Below, piece by piece: positions 52,509 through 61,592 of a stretch of DNA of 64,000 nt. The stretch lies in assembly GCF_000411255.1 (NCBI RefSeq), contig NZ_KE150413.1, positions 2,146,580 through 2,210,579 on the forward strand. Reading direction: 5' to 3'. This stretch comes from Paenibacillus sp. HGH0039. GTDB taxonomy: Bacteria; Bacillota; Bacilli; Paenibacillales; NBRC-103111. The stretch's first letter is position 1. Every line of letters starts with the position of its first letter. The notes beneath the pieces were generated by a model. That model had not been told where the DNA came from, searched no databases, and worked only from the letters and a program-made list of their open reading frames with translations. Position numbers and translations under genes: made by a program.

Positions 52509-53291
52509 TCAATTCCTCGGCGGCCTCTCCTTCATATAGGAGGAAGGGGTACGGCCGGTCGTTTTTTTGAAAATCCGCTGAAAATACGAAACGTCCTCGT
52601 ACCCGACAAATTCGGCGATCTCGGCGATCGTCAGCAGCGAATCCATCAGCATATAGACGGCTTTTTTCACGCGTACGGCATGGACATATTCGCTGATGGT
52701 TTGCCCCGTTACTTTTTTGAAAAGAGCGGCGGCATAGTTGGGGCTTTTCGAGATAAATTCGCCCAGCTCGTCTTTCGTCACTTTCTTGCGGTAATGGTCG
52801 CGGATATACTGCTTCATCCGTTCTGCATGTTTTCCCGTTTCGGACGAAACCGCCGCTTGATCCGCTTCGCGGTTAAGCAGAGCGAGCATTTCCAGGAGAA
52901 TGGCTTGTCCGCGAATTGCCGCGTACGGTTCGTTCTCTTTCCAATCGGAGTAGCACTTACGGGTCCGTTCAAGCAAAAATTCGGCCATGCCGGAGCGGAT
53001 TTTTACCCATGGTTTGGTCAGAAGCGGCAGCTCGTGACCGGTTTCCGTAATATGGAAGCTTGCGACATATTTGTTGTGCAGGAAGGTCGGAATGCTTTTG
53101 CCGTAATAGGATACGCCCTCTCTGATCAGGAGAAGGTCGCCTTGCTCCAGCATAATTTTGTCGTTTCCGATCCAGTACAGGCAGCGGCCGTAGCTCAGCA
53201 TGATGAACGAAGCGGCCGCACTGCCGCCGGGCTCGCTTTCCTCGTACCATTCCGCCAGCCGGTCGTGCCGGATGTTTGTTAATTTGATCAT
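52509..53291 (-). CDS. AraC-family transcriptional regulator (cupin type)
   Basis: 260 residues: an N-terminal cupin-like sensor (about 1-140, with GDLLLIREGVSYYGKSI) and a C-terminal AraC domain with SPNYAAALFKKVTGQTISEY and DVSYFQRIFKKTTGRTPSSY. A longer frame starts at 53330, but GAGGG just before the ATG at 53291 supports the shorter form. It is divergent from pyruvate kinase (114 bp between the starts) and could regulate it. No sugar importer is adjacent. Confidence 0.88.
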   Translation of the reverse strand: MIKLTNIRHDRLAEWYEESEPGGSAAASFIMLSYGRCLYWIGNDKIMLEQGDLLLIREGVSYYGKSIPTFLHNKYVASFHITETGHELPLLTKPWVKIRSGMAEFLLERTRKCYSDWKENEPYAAIRGQAILLEMLALLNREADQAAVSSETGKHAERMKQYIRDHYRKKVTKDELGEFISKSPNYAAALFKKVTGQTISEYVHAVRVKKAVYMLMDSLLTIAEIAEFVGYEDVSYFQRIFKKTTGRTPSSYMKERPPRN

Positions 53292-53404
53292 GGTTCCCTC
53301 TTCATAGAACGTACTATAGTACAATTGCAATACTATAGTTCATTTTCTCCCGAACGGAAACGAATTACAATAGGGACAACCAAAGAAGAGGAAGGACCGA
53401 TCAT

Positions 53405-54820
53405 ATGCGGAAGACAAAAATTGTTTGCACCATGGGGCCCTCATGCCGCTCCGTCGAGGTATTGAAGGAATTGATCGCAGCCGGAATGAACGTGGCGAGA
53501 ATTAACATGGCTCACGGAGAGCTGGAGGATCACAGCCTGCAGATCAGCCGGATCCGTCAGGCGGCGAAAGAAACGGGCGCCATCGTACCGGTGCTGATGG
53601 ACATCAAAGGACCGGAAGTACGGATCGGCCTGCTCAAGGAAGCGTCGTGCGAAGTGAAAGCGGGGGACTGCCTCACGCTGACAAGCGAAGAAATCGCGGG
53701 AGACAGCACGCGCATCTCGGTCAATTATGCCGAACTGCCGCAAGTCGTGAAGGCCGGGGACAAAATTTTGATCGACGACGGGCTGATCGAACTGAGAGTC
53801 GTTTCGGCGGCGGGAACGGAAGTGTCGTGCGAAGTGATCAACGGCGGCGTCATCAAGCCGCGCAAAGGGGTTAACCTGCCGGGCGTGCATACGACGCTCC
53901 CCGGAGTCACGGAGCGGGACATCCGCCATATCGAATTCGGCATCCGCGAAAAGATTGAGATCATCGCCATGTCCTTCGTGCGTAAAGCGGAAGACGTGCT
54001 TACGGTCCGGCAGCTTCTGGAGGATCAAGGCTGCGGTCATATCCAGATCATTTCCAAGATCGAAAACCAGGAAGGCGTAGACGAGCTGGAAGCCATCGTG
54101 GAGGCGTCGGACGGAATCATGGTAGCCCGCGGGGATCTGGGCGTTGAAATTCCGGTCGAAGATGTTCCGGTCCTCCAGAAAGTGATGATCGAATCCTGCA
54201 ACCGCGCGGGCAAGCCGGTTATTGTCGCCACTCAAATGCTGGATTCGATGCAGGTCAATCCGCGGCCGACCCGGGCTGAAGTGAGCGACGTCGCGAACGC
54301 CGTTCTTCAGGGCTCCGACGCGATCATGCTGTCGGGCGAGACGGCCGCCGGCAAGTATCCGGTCGAATCGGTGCGCACGATGGCCACGATCGCCAAGAAA
54401 GCCGAGGGGCTTTACATGGAGGAAACCGGCCGTCAACAAGCGGGCGTTCCCGCAGAGGTCAATGTGACGGAGATCATCAGTCAGGCGGCTGTCCGCGCAT
54501 CGGAGGCGATCGGAGCGAAAGCGATTCTGACACCGACGATGAGCGGATACACCCCGCGGATGGTGTCCAAGCACAGACCGAAAGCGCCGATCATCGCCAT
54601 TGCGCCTAGTGACGAGGTTCTGAACAAGCTCTGCCTGCTGTGGGGCGTGCTGCCCGTGAAAGGCGAATTTGTACAGACGACCGACGACATGTTTCAGGCC
54701 GCGGTATCCAGCGGAACCGCACAGGGGCTGCTGCAAGCCGGCGATTACACCGTGATCACGGCAGGGGTGCCGATCGGCAAGACGGGAACGACGAATCTGA
54801 TTAAAATCATGCAAGTGTAG
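53405..54820 (+). CDS. pyk: Pyruvate kinase, short form
   Basis: 471 residues; converts PEP and ADP to pyruvate and ATP. Motifs: KIVCTMGPSC at the start, VLMDIKGPEVRIG, IISKIENQEGVDEL (catalytic Lys), MVARGDLGVEIP, VIVATQMLDSM and GSDAIMLSGETAAGKYP. The usual NFSHG near residue 35 is NMAHG here, a divergent active-site-adjacent strand. The C-terminal PEP-utiliser-like extension of the main Bacillus enzyme (about 585 residues) is absent, so this may be a second isozyme. GGAAGGA precedes the ATG, and a strong terminator follows. Confidence 0.93.
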   Translation: MRKTKIVCTMGPSCRSVEVLKELIAAGMNVARINMAHGELEDHSLQISRIRQAAKETGAIVPVLMDIKGPEVRIGLLKEASCEVKAGDCLTLTSEEIAGDSTRISVNYAELPQVVKAGDKILIDDGLIELRVVSAAGTEVSCEVINGGVIKPRKGVNLPGVHTTLPGVTERDIRHIEFGIREKIEIIAMSFVRKAEDVLTVRQLLEDQGCGHIQIISKIENQEGVDELEAIVEASDGIMVARGDLGVEIPVEDVPVLQKVMIESCNRAGKPVIVATQMLDSMQVNPRPTRAEVSDVANAVLQGSDAIMLSGETAAGKYPVESVRTMATIAKKAEGLYMEETGRQQAGVPAEVNVTEIISQAAVRASEAIGAKAILTPTMSGYTPRMVSKHRPKAPIIAIAPSDEVLNKLCLLWGVLPVKGEFVQTTDDMFQAAVSSGTAQGLLQAGDYTVITAGVPIGKTGTTNLIKIMQV

Positions 54821-54829
54821 AAGGAAAAG

Positions 54830-54854
54830 CCTCCCGGCGACGGGAGGTTTTTTT
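54830..54854 (+). terminator. Terminator after pyk
   Basis: CCTCCCG (54830-54836) pairs with CGGGAGG (54841-54847), then T7. Confidence 0.9.
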
Positions 54855-54933
54855 GCTGCGTAAACGGAATGTGTCATGCAATGCTTTTCTACCAGAAACT
54901 TCAATGACTGAACGATAGTGACTGAAACTTTGA

Positions 54934-54960
54934 ATCCGCCTCCGGGCGGATTTTTATTTT
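54934..54960 (+). terminator. Second hairpin terminator before the helicase gene
   Basis: ATCCGCC (54934-54940) pairs with GGCGGAT (54945-54951), then TTTTATTTT. No gene of at least 30 codons is visible between the two terminators (54855-54933). Confidence 0.75.
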
Positions 54961-55049
54961 GCGCTTCTAAGAAAAGGAGGATTCGCAGCGGGATCTTTTG
55001 CGGTATAATGGACAGATGTACGTAACGATGATGTGGAGGCACGGCCAGA

Positions 55050-56966
55050 TTGAGAAATTATCCATTTGCATTTGATCCGACGAAACCTTTTATTCAGCAG
55101 GCAAGCGACTGGATTGCCGACGTGTTTTACGAGCTTCTGCCGGAAGCCGGTTTTGAAGTGAGAGACGAACAAATTTATATGGCGTTTCAACTGGAGAGGG
55201 CTTACCAGGAGAAACAGACCATCTTTGCGGAAGCGGGAGTGGGAACCGGGAAAACGCTGGTGTATCTGCTTTACGCTCTTACTTATGCGCGTTATACGAG
55301 AAAACCCGCGATTATCGCTTGTGCCGACGAGTCGCTGATCGAGCAACTGGTCAAACCCGAAGGGGACATCGCCAAGCTCGCCCGGCATCTCGATCTGACG
55401 ATTGACGCCCGGATGGGCAAGTCGCAGCATCAGTACATTTGCCTGAATAAACTGGACGACACCCGGGGCGGCGCTTTTGACGACGAGGAAGTTTTCAGCG
55501 AGATTTATCACGGCCTTCCTTCGTTCGTCCACTACCCGGACACGCTCCAGTCCTTCTATCCGTACGGCAACCGCAAGGAGTACCCCGAGCTGACGGACGA
55601 GCAGTGGGAACGTATCGGCTGGGACGTGTTCCAGGACTGCCTCGTCTGCAGCCAGCGGCATCGCTGCGGCCAGACGTTGTCGCGCGAGCATTACCGCAAA
55701 TCCGCCGACCTGATTATTTGTTCCCATGATTTCTACATGGAACACGTCTGGACCTACGAGGCCCGCAAACGGGAAGGCCAGCTTCCTCTTCTGCCGGACC
55801 ACAGTTCCGTCGTATTCGACGAAGGGCATCTGCTTGAAACGGCTGCGCAAAACGCGCTCACCTACAAATTGAAGCATTCGGTATTTGAAAGCATCGTCAT
55901 CCGGCTTCTGGAAGGCGAAGTCAGAGAAACGCTGGCCCTGGCCATCGAGGAGGCCATCGTCCAGAGTGAAACGCTGTTCCGCGTGCTGGACGAGAGCAGT
56001 TATTCCGTCCCGGCCTCGGAACGCAAGGAATTCGCCTGGAGCGAAGAATTGAAACGGGAAGTAAGCCGGTTCCGGCAGCTGATCGACGTGATTGAGGAAG
56101 AGCTTGTGTTCGAAAGCGGACTGTCCACACTGGACGATTACCAGCTCAAAATCGTCGAGGAACACCTGGAAATGATTCAGCTTGCTTTGAGCTTGTTCGA
56201 TAAGCCGGGTCAGCTCATTTCATGGGTTACGGAGGATTCCGACGGAATCACCCTGGTCATCATGCCGAAAATGGTAAAGGAAATTTTAAGAGACCGCGTC
56301 TTTTCGAAAAAAATGCCGGTCGTGTTTTCTTCGGCGACCTTGTCCGTCAACGGCTCTTTCGACTATATGGCGGGCAGCCTGGGCATCGAAAGCTTCCTTT
56401 CGTTCTCCGTTCCCTCCCCTTACGATTACAGCGCCCAAATGAAGGCGAACCTGTATCCCGACAAGCCGGAAGAGGACAAGACCGGACGGGTTCTGGAACT
56501 GCTCAAGGAATCCGACGGGCGGGCGCTTATCCTGTTCCCGTCCCGCGAGGCGCTGGGCGATTTCAAACGGAACATGACACGGTATCCCGAGTCCGCCGAT
56601 TTCCGGTTTTTGTTTGAAGGCTCGGCGGAAATCAGCCACCTCATCTCGTCGTTTCAGAACGACGAAGAAAGTGTCCTCTGTGCGGTAACGCTGTGGGAAG
56701 GACTGGATATTCCGGGACCGTCCTTGTCCCATGTAATCGTCTGGGAGCTTCCGTTTCCTCCGGACGATCCCGTCTTTGCGGCCAAGCGGAAAGATTCGGC
56801 TCAGCCGTACGAAGACGTGGACATGCCCTACATGCTGCTCCGCCTGAGGCAGGGCATCGGGCGCTTAATCCGGTCACGCGATGACCGGGGCATGGTGTCC
56901 GTTCTCGGTCATGATTTGGATAATCCTACGGTCAGAGAGCAGATCCAGGGCCTGCTTCCGCATTAA
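55050..56966 (+). CDS. DinG/YoaA-like ATP-dependent DNA helicase
   Basis: 638 residues of the XPD/DinG superfamily 2 group. Walker A AEAGVGTGKT (Lys68), DEAH-type VFDEGHLLET, and late motifs ALILFPSREALGDF, VLCAVTLWEGLDIPG and LRLRQGIGRLIRSRDD. Cysteines in YICLNKL, CLVCSQRHRC and IICSHDFY are placed as in the 4Fe-4S domain of XPD-type helicases. It starts at a TTG after GTGGAGG; the nearby genome has no ATG in a better position. It likely resolves damaged or displaced-loop DNA. It lacks the N-terminal exonuclease domain of Bacillus DinG. Confidence 0.92.
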   Translation: MRNYPFAFDPTKPFIQQASDWIADVFYELLPEAGFEVRDEQIYMAFQLERAYQEKQTIFAEAGVGTGKTLVYLLYALTYARYTRKPAIIACADESLIEQLVKPEGDIAKLARHLDLTIDARMGKSQHQYICLNKLDDTRGGAFDDEEVFSEIYHGLPSFVHYPDTLQSFYPYGNRKEYPELTDEQWERIGWDVFQDCLVCSQRHRCGQTLSREHYRKSADLIICSHDFYMEHVWTYEARKREGQLPLLPDHSSVVFDEGHLLETAAQNALTYKLKHSVFESIVIRLLEGEVRETLALAIEEAIVQSETLFRVLDESSYSVPASERKEFAWSEELKREVSRFRQLIDVIEEELVFESGLSTLDDYQLKIVEEHLEMIQLALSLFDKPGQLISWVTEDSDGITLVIMPKMVKEILRDRVFSKKMPVVFSSATLSVNGSFDYMAGSLGIESFLSFSVPSPYDYSAQMKANLYPDKPEEDKTGRVLELLKESDGRALILFPSREALGDFKRNMTRYPESADFRFLFEGSAEISHLISSFQNDEESVLCAVTLWEGLDIPGPSLSHVIVWELPFPPDDPVFAAKRKDSAQPYEDVDMPYMLLRLRQGIGRLIRSRDDRGMVSVLGHDLDNPTVREQIQGLLPH

Positions 56967-57080
56967 GCGGGATGTCAAATGTTGCCGATTTATGACGTTT
57001 CCGCTATGATAGACAAGATGCTTCCGGTTCACATTCCGTATTTCAAGTAAAATATAGGCCGGACGATGAATTGAATAAGT

Positions 57081-57262
57081 CGGTACAGGTGCTTGCCGTT
57101 GGAATCTTAACGCGGTACAGCTTAATAGGGAAGTCCGGTGCAAGACCGGCGCGGTCCCGCCACTGTAACAGAAGAGTCGCAGCAACCACAGTCACTGGTA
57201 TCCATGCCGGGAAGACTGCTGCCGATGATGACGCTGATAGCCAGGAGACCTGCCTGTATCCG
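57081..57262 (+). ncRNA. Cobalamin (B12) riboswitch aptamer
   Basis: Core consensus AGGGAAGTCCGGTGCAAGA and GGTCCCGCCACTGTAAC are followed by the B12 box AGCCAGGAGACCTGCC at 57239-57254. The closing helix pairs CGGTACAGG (57081-57089) with CCTGTATCCG (57253-57262). It controls the BtuCDF-like operon that follows: bound cobalamin should favour the terminator at 57323-57367. A small ribosome site and leader ORF lie between aptamer and terminator. Confidence 0.93.
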
Positions 57263-57299
57263 TAACACGAGCAACCTACGGGAGATAGGGAGGTGTTAG

Positions 57300-57383
57300 A
57301 TGCGTTCTGTACTGAAATTACGAGCGTCTTTCCCTTTGTCTGTAAACGAAGGGGGAGGCGCTTTTTTGCATGGACAGCCCTAA
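57300..57383 (+). CDS. Leader ORF inside the riboswitch platform
   Basis: 27 codons (MRSVLKLRASFPLSVNEGGG...) from an ATG preceded by GGGAGGTG, a better ribosome site than that of the permease gene. It runs through the terminator and overlaps the permease ATG by 14 nt in another frame. It may couple translation to the permease or be a chance ORF created by the platform. Confidence 0.35.
   Translation: MRSVLKLRASFPLSVNEGGGAFLHGQP
57323..57367 (+). terminator. Intrinsic terminator, riboswitch expression platform
   Basis: AGCGTCTTTCCC... (57323-57338) pairs with the arm at 57347-57362 across a short loop, followed by T6. It ends 2 nt before the permease start; its 3' arm holds the only GGAGG near that start, so it could sequester the ribosome site as well. 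Confidence 0.8.
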
Positions 57384-58551
57384 AAATATCAACGGTCGAG
57401 GTGAGGACTTGCAATCGGTTTGCAATAAAGAAACGGTACGGGAGACCGGGGAGGCCAGGGGCGCCCGCTCCGCATCCGCAAAAAAATACGGGACGGCGCG
57501 CACTCTAACCGCTTTTCCGCTCTTGCTGGGCGGCTTGTCGCTTCTCCTTGTGATCTCCGTGACGATAGCCGTCATGCTCGGTTCCGTTCGGATCGAGCCC
57601 GTCACGGTCTGGAAGATCGCTCTGTCTCACATGCCGGGAATCGGCAGCCTGATCGAGCGGGATTGGACGAAAGCGCAGGAGCATATTATCTGGAACATCC
57701 GCTTTCCCCGCGTCCTGCTCGGTCTTGTCGTAGGAGCGGGCCTGTCCGCGGTCGGAGTGACGATCCAGGCGCTAATCCGCAATTCGCTCGGGGATCCTTA
57801 CATACTCGGGGTATCGTCCGGCTCGTCGGTTGCGGCTACCCTTGTTCTGCTGTTCGGGGGCTTCTCGTTTCTTGGCGCTTACGCGCTGCCGGTTTCGGCC
57901 TTTATCGGCTCCCTTGTCGCGATGGCGCTTGTCTTTACCTTCGCCAAGGTAGGAGGCCGCATTTCGACCACCCGGCTGCTGCTTGCGGGAACAGCCGTTG
58001 CGAGCATGATGTCGGCGTTTACGAGCTTCATCGTCACGATGGCGCCGAACGCCCAAGGCATCCGCTCCGTCGTTTACTGGCTGATGGGCAGCCTGGCCGG
58101 CGCGAAGTGGGAATACCTCACCGCACCGGCTCTGATCGTGGTGTCCGGTATCGTTTTCCTACTCTTTCAGCACCGGTCGTTGAACGCTCTTCTCGTGGGG
58201 GAAGGCGCAGCGGGAACGATGGGGGTCAATGTGCCGGCGTTCCGGACCTGTCTGGTGATCGTGACCGCGCTGATCACGGGAACGATCGTGTCCGTCAGCG
58301 GCTCAATCGGTTTTGTCGGCCTGATGATTCCCCATATCGTCCGGCTGGTGCTCGGCTCCGACCACCGCAAGGTGCTTCCGGTCAGCGTCCTTTTCGGGGC
58401 GGTCTACGTCATATGGGCCGACGTTCTGGCCAGGCTCGCGCTTGCGCCGGAAGAACTGCCGATCGGCATCGTCACGGCGATATGCGGAGGCCCGTTCTTC
58501 ATCTGGCTGCTCCGCAGAAGTTCATACGCGTTCGGAGGTGCTTCTAAATGA
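57370..58551 (+). CDS. FecCD/BtuC-type ABC permease, probably cobalamin
   Basis: 393 residues with about nine to ten spans. The family strand FPRVLLGLVVGAGLSAVGVT, then NSLGDPYILGVSSGSSVAAT, GTIVSVSGSIGFVGLMIPHI and a C-terminal FLWLLRR-like end place it in FecCD. The first 55 residues are polar and may extend the true start downstream; the ATG at 57370 is preceded only by a GGAGG in the terminator arm. The B12 riboswitch points to cobalamin as substrate. It overlaps the ATPase gene by 4 nt. Confidence 0.9.
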   Translation: MDSPKNINGRGEDLQSVCNKETVRETGEARGARSASAKKYGTARTLTAFPLLLGGLSLLLVISVTIAVMLGSVRIEPVTVWKIALSHMPGIGSLIERDWTKAQEHIIWNIRFPRVLLGLVVGAGLSAVGVTIQALIRNSLGDPYILGVSSGSSVAATLVLLFGGFSFLGAYALPVSAFIGSLVAMALVFTFAKVGGRISTTRLLLAGTAVASMMSAFTSFIVTMAPNAQGIRSVVYWLMGSLAGAKWEYLTAPALIVVSGIVFLLFQHRSLNALLVGEGAAGTMGVNVPAFRTCLVIVTALITGTIVSVSGSIGFVGLMIPHIVRLVLGSDHRKVLPVSVLFGAVYVIWADVLARLALAPEELPIGIVTAICGGPFFIWLLRRSSYAFGGASK

Positions 58552-59354
58552 ACATGGAAGCGAATCATCTCACTTTGAGCATAGGCGCCAGGAAAATCCT
58601 CGACTCCGTAAACCTGGCCGTCCGCGAAGGCGAGTTTATCGGCCTGATCGGCCCGAACGGGAGCGGGAAATCGACCCTGCTCAAAACGGTCTACCGCGAG
58701 CTTAAGCCGGACGCGGGACAAGTGTTTATGGATGAGCGGGAGCTGCTGAATCTGCCCTACAAAAAAGCGGCCGAACTGATGGCCGTCGTCAGCCAGGAAT
58801 CTTCCGTCGAGTTCGATTTCAGCGTGGCGGACATGGTTCTGATGGGAAGATATCCCCACAAGAAATGGTACGAAAGCGATACGGAAGCGGACCGGGAAAT
58901 ATGCTTCCGGGCCTTGGAAACGGTCGGACTCGGACACTTCGGAGAACGCAGCTTCGCGACCTTGTCCGGCGGCGAGAAGCAGCGGGTGCTTATCGCCCGG
59001 GCGCTGGCCCAGCAGGCGAAGTTTCTGATTCTGGACGAGCCCACGAACCACCTGGATATCCGCTACCAGCTCCAGATCATGGAGCTTGTCCGCTCGCTGG
59101 GGATCACGACGCTGGCCGCCCTTCACGATCTGAATATGGCGGCTTACTATTGCGACCGTCTCTACATCATCAGCGAGGGCAGGATTGCGGCGGAAGGAAC
59201 GCCCGCGGAACTTCTCGTCCCTGCTGTTCTCCGGGACATATTCGGCGTTCACGCCGAGGTGAACCGGCACGCCCTGACAGGCAAGCCGGTTATTACGTAC
59301 TTGCCGGAATCTTTTTATAACGCCGGACTAAAACAGACGGAGGAATCCTTTTGA
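58548..59354 (+). CDS. BtuD/FhuC-type ABC ATPase, probably cobalamin
   Basis: 268 residues: Walker A GLIGPNGSGKST, Q-loop VSQESSVEF, signature LSGGEKQRVLIARAL, Walker B FLILDEPTNHLD and the H-loop His in LAALHDLNM. It starts inside the stop codon of the permease gene (ATGA) and powers that permease. It overlaps the binding-protein gene by 4 nt (TTGA), so all three are coupled. Confidence 0.94.
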   Translation: MNMEANHLTLSIGARKILDSVNLAVREGEFIGLIGPNGSGKSTLLKTVYRELKPDAGQVFMDERELLNLPYKKAAELMAVVSQESSVEFDFSVADMVLMGRYPHKKWYESDTEADREICFRALETVGLGHFGERSFATLSGGEKQRVLIARALAQQAKFLILDEPTNHLDIRYQLQIMELVRSLGITTLAALHDLNMAAYYCDRLYIISEGRIAAEGTPAELLVPAVLRDIFGVHAEVNRHALTGKPVITYLPESFYNAGLKQTEESF

Positions 59355-60367
59355 ATCTTATGCGATCTCTTAAACTTTCTTTATTTTTATGCCTCACTCT
59401 TGTGTGCATGGCCGCTATAAGCGCCTGCTCCGCTTCCGATTCAACCAAAGAACTTGTACCGAGAGGGACCGCGGAGTCAACGGGAACACCGGCGGCAGCC
59501 GTAGAACTTGATAATATGGGGCAGAAGCTTCATTTTTCGGAAGCGCCCAAACGGGCCGTCACTTTAAATCAGCATGCTACGGAAGTAATGCTTGCGCTCG
59601 GTCTGGAGAAAAACATGGCCGGCACCGCTTATCTGGACGATCAGATCCTCCCGGAGCTGCAGGAAGCTTACAACCGGGTTCCCGTTCTCGCCAAAACCTA
59701 TCCGTCCAAGGAAATTTTCGCGGAGGCCGCTCCGGATTTTGCCTATGCGGGCTGGAAAAGCGCGTTTACGGAGAAAAGTCTGGGCACCCGGGAAGAACTC
59801 GCCAAACAGGGGGTTCAGACTTATGTGCAGGAATCTTCCAATAAAGCCGCTCCAACCTTGGAGGATGTGTACCGGGATATTTTGAACATCGGCCGCATTT
59901 TCAGGGTGGAGGCCAAAGCGAATGAACTTGTGGACGGCATGAAACAGCGCTTGAAAGACATTCAGGACCAAATCGGCACGGTCGGGACTCCTCAGAAGGT
60001 GTTCATTTACGACAACGGCGAAGACAAAGCTTTTACGGCGGCCAACACCTACATTACGAGCCTGATCAACATGATCGGCGGCAAAAATATTTTCGACGAT
60101 ATTCAGAAAAGCTGGGTCGAAGTCAGTTGGGAAGAGGTGGTCAGCCGCAGCCCGGACGTGATTGTCATTATGGATTACGGCGATACGCCGGTAGAGAAGA
60201 AAAAAGAGCTTCTTCTGGGTAAAAGGGAGCTGGCCGATATTCCGGCGATTAAGAACAAGCGCCTGCTCGTTCTCCCTCTGTCGGCCGCTTCCGAAGGAAT
60301 CCGCGCCCCGATCGCTCTCCAGACGCTGGCGGAAGGGTTATATCCCGATAAAGTACATAAAAAATAA
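59351..60367 (+). CDS. BtuF-type ABC substrate-binding lipoprotein
   Basis: About 338 residues. Signal peptide and lipobox ISACSA; then a class III (helix-backbone) binding fold: KRAVTLNQHATEVMLALGL, VEVSWEEVVSRSPDVIVIMD and a C-terminal ALQTLAEGLYPDKVHKK. The start is a TTG overlapping the ATPase stop; an ATG at 59360 is the alternative. It captures cobalamin at the cell surface for the two upstream gene products. Confidence 0.9.
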   Translation: MNLMRSLKLSLFLCLTLVCMAAISACSASDSTKELVPRGTAESTGTPAAAVELDNMGQKLHFSEAPKRAVTLNQHATEVMLALGLEKNMAGTAYLDDQILPELQEAYNRVPVLAKTYPSKEIFAEAAPDFAYAGWKSAFTEKSLGTREELAKQGVQTYVQESSNKAAPTLEDVYRDILNIGRIFRVEAKANELVDGMKQRLKDIQDQIGTVGTPQKVFIYDNGEDKAFTAANTYITSLINMIGGKNIFDDIQKSWVEVSWEEVVSRSPDVIVIMDYGDTPVEKKKELLLGKRELADIPAIKNKRLLVLPLSAASEGIRAPIALQTLAEGLYPDKVHKK

Positions 60368-60431
60368 GCCTTCTTTTCCCATCCGATTTTGGGCAGCGCC
60401 GTTAAAAGCCGTCTGCCGATGGAATGAAATG

Positions 60432-60457
60432 AGCCCCTGCGAAAGGGGCTTTTTTTA
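60432..60457 (+). terminator. Terminator after the cobalamin importer
   Basis: AGCCCC (60432-60437) pairs with GGGGCT (60445-60450) around a 7-nt loop, then T7. Confidence 0.85.
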
Positions 60458-60587
60458 TGCGATGAATCTGAAAAATGATCCTGGGAAAATGATTTAAGAA
60501 AGTTTTAATAGATGCTTCATAAGGGGTTTATTTTTGTTGCCTATGATGACAGTGGAAGTCAAATACGAATGGTTCAGGAGGATGAAG

Positions 60588-61502
60588 ATGAACAAGAAAT
60601 GGCTTGTGCTGGGAAGCGTAATCGGAATCAGCAGTCTCATGATGGTCACGACGGGAATAAGCGCCATGGCCGGAACTTCAGGGTACGACGCCTACAAGTC
60701 CGCGTTGAAGAACACCAAGACAGTCCAAAGTGTGACTGTTCAGGCAGCAGGATCTTTGCAGGACAACGGGAATGTGGCACTGAGCGCAAACGGGACGTTT
60801 AAAATGAGCCGGGAAGGCGGCTCGGCAAGCGGTGCGGGTGAAGTTTCCGCCGGCGGCGCGAAACAAGCGCTTCAATTTTACAAGCAGGGTGATCAAGCCA
60901 TTTTCAAACCGGGAAGCGGCGATGTGTATTATGTAAAAGATGCGGCGGCCGAAACGCATAAGCGTTTTAAAGACTCCGCGGAAAAAGAAATGCCGCAGCA
61001 CGTGGAAACCGTGGTCGACGCGCTGGTCGGCAATCTGAAAGATTATGTCGCCGTTGATGTGAAAGAGGACGGGAGCAAGCGCGTATCGGCGGAGTTGGAC
61101 GGCGCTCAGCTGCCCGCTGTTGTTCAGGCGATTGCGCCGATCGTCATCAAGCAGGCGTCTAAGGAGCACGGACAGCCGGAGAAGAAAGCTGACACGACGG
61201 CCAACCCGTTCGGCAACGATTTTCTGAAGGGGGCCGCTCCCGAGCTGACCGATGATATTCGCCTGGAGAAGGTGGCCGTCAACGCGACGATCAGTCCTTC
61301 GAACTATATTCAGCACCAGGAGGCGGAACTGACCGTATCCGGCAAGGATGCCGGCGGCAAAACTCATCAAGTCGTCGTACATCTTCAGGCGGATCTGTCC
61401 GGATATGATTGCACCACGCCGGATACGGTGGATCTGAACGGCAAAAACGTACAACCGATAGAGTCCGAGCACCGGAACAAGTGGCAGGGCAAAAACGGCT
61501 GA
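60588..61502 (+). CDS. Exported protein of unknown function
   Basis: About 304 residues from the second of two close ATGs after AGGAGG. A signal peptide (MNKKWLVLGSVIGISSLMM, cleavage about 28) precedes a soluble domain rich in Lys, Asp and Gly, with repeated FKMSREGGS / FYKQGDQAIFKPGSGDVYYV strands. I do not recognise the family. It is followed in the same direction by an ABC exporter and a sensor kinase, so it may belong to a cell-envelope stress or antibiotic-response locus. Confidence 0.65.
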   Translation: MNKKWLVLGSVIGISSLMMVTTGISAMAGTSGYDAYKSALKNTKTVQSVTVQAAGSLQDNGNVALSANGTFKMSREGGSASGAGEVSAGGAKQALQFYKQGDQAIFKPGSGDVYYVKDAAAETHKRFKDSAEKEMPQHVETVVDALVGNLKDYVAVDVKEDGSKRVSAELDGAQLPAVVQAIAPIVIKQASKEHGQPEKKADTTANPFGNDFLKGAAPELTDDIRLEKVAVNATISPSNYIQHQEAELTVSGKDAGGKTHQVVVHLQADLSGYDCTTPDTVDLNGKNVQPIESEHRNKWQGKNG

Positions 61503-61592
61503 ACCAGCTGCATATTGTTTCGTCCGCAGCCGATAGACGGGGGTTACAGGACGTCTGCCGGCTTCCGGACGAGAAAGGAAGAGATTATACGG

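Noticed and set aside
53441-55042. 533-codon minus-strand open frame
   Set aside because: Antisense shadow of pyruvate kinase, running on through both terminators; Arg/His-rich composition.
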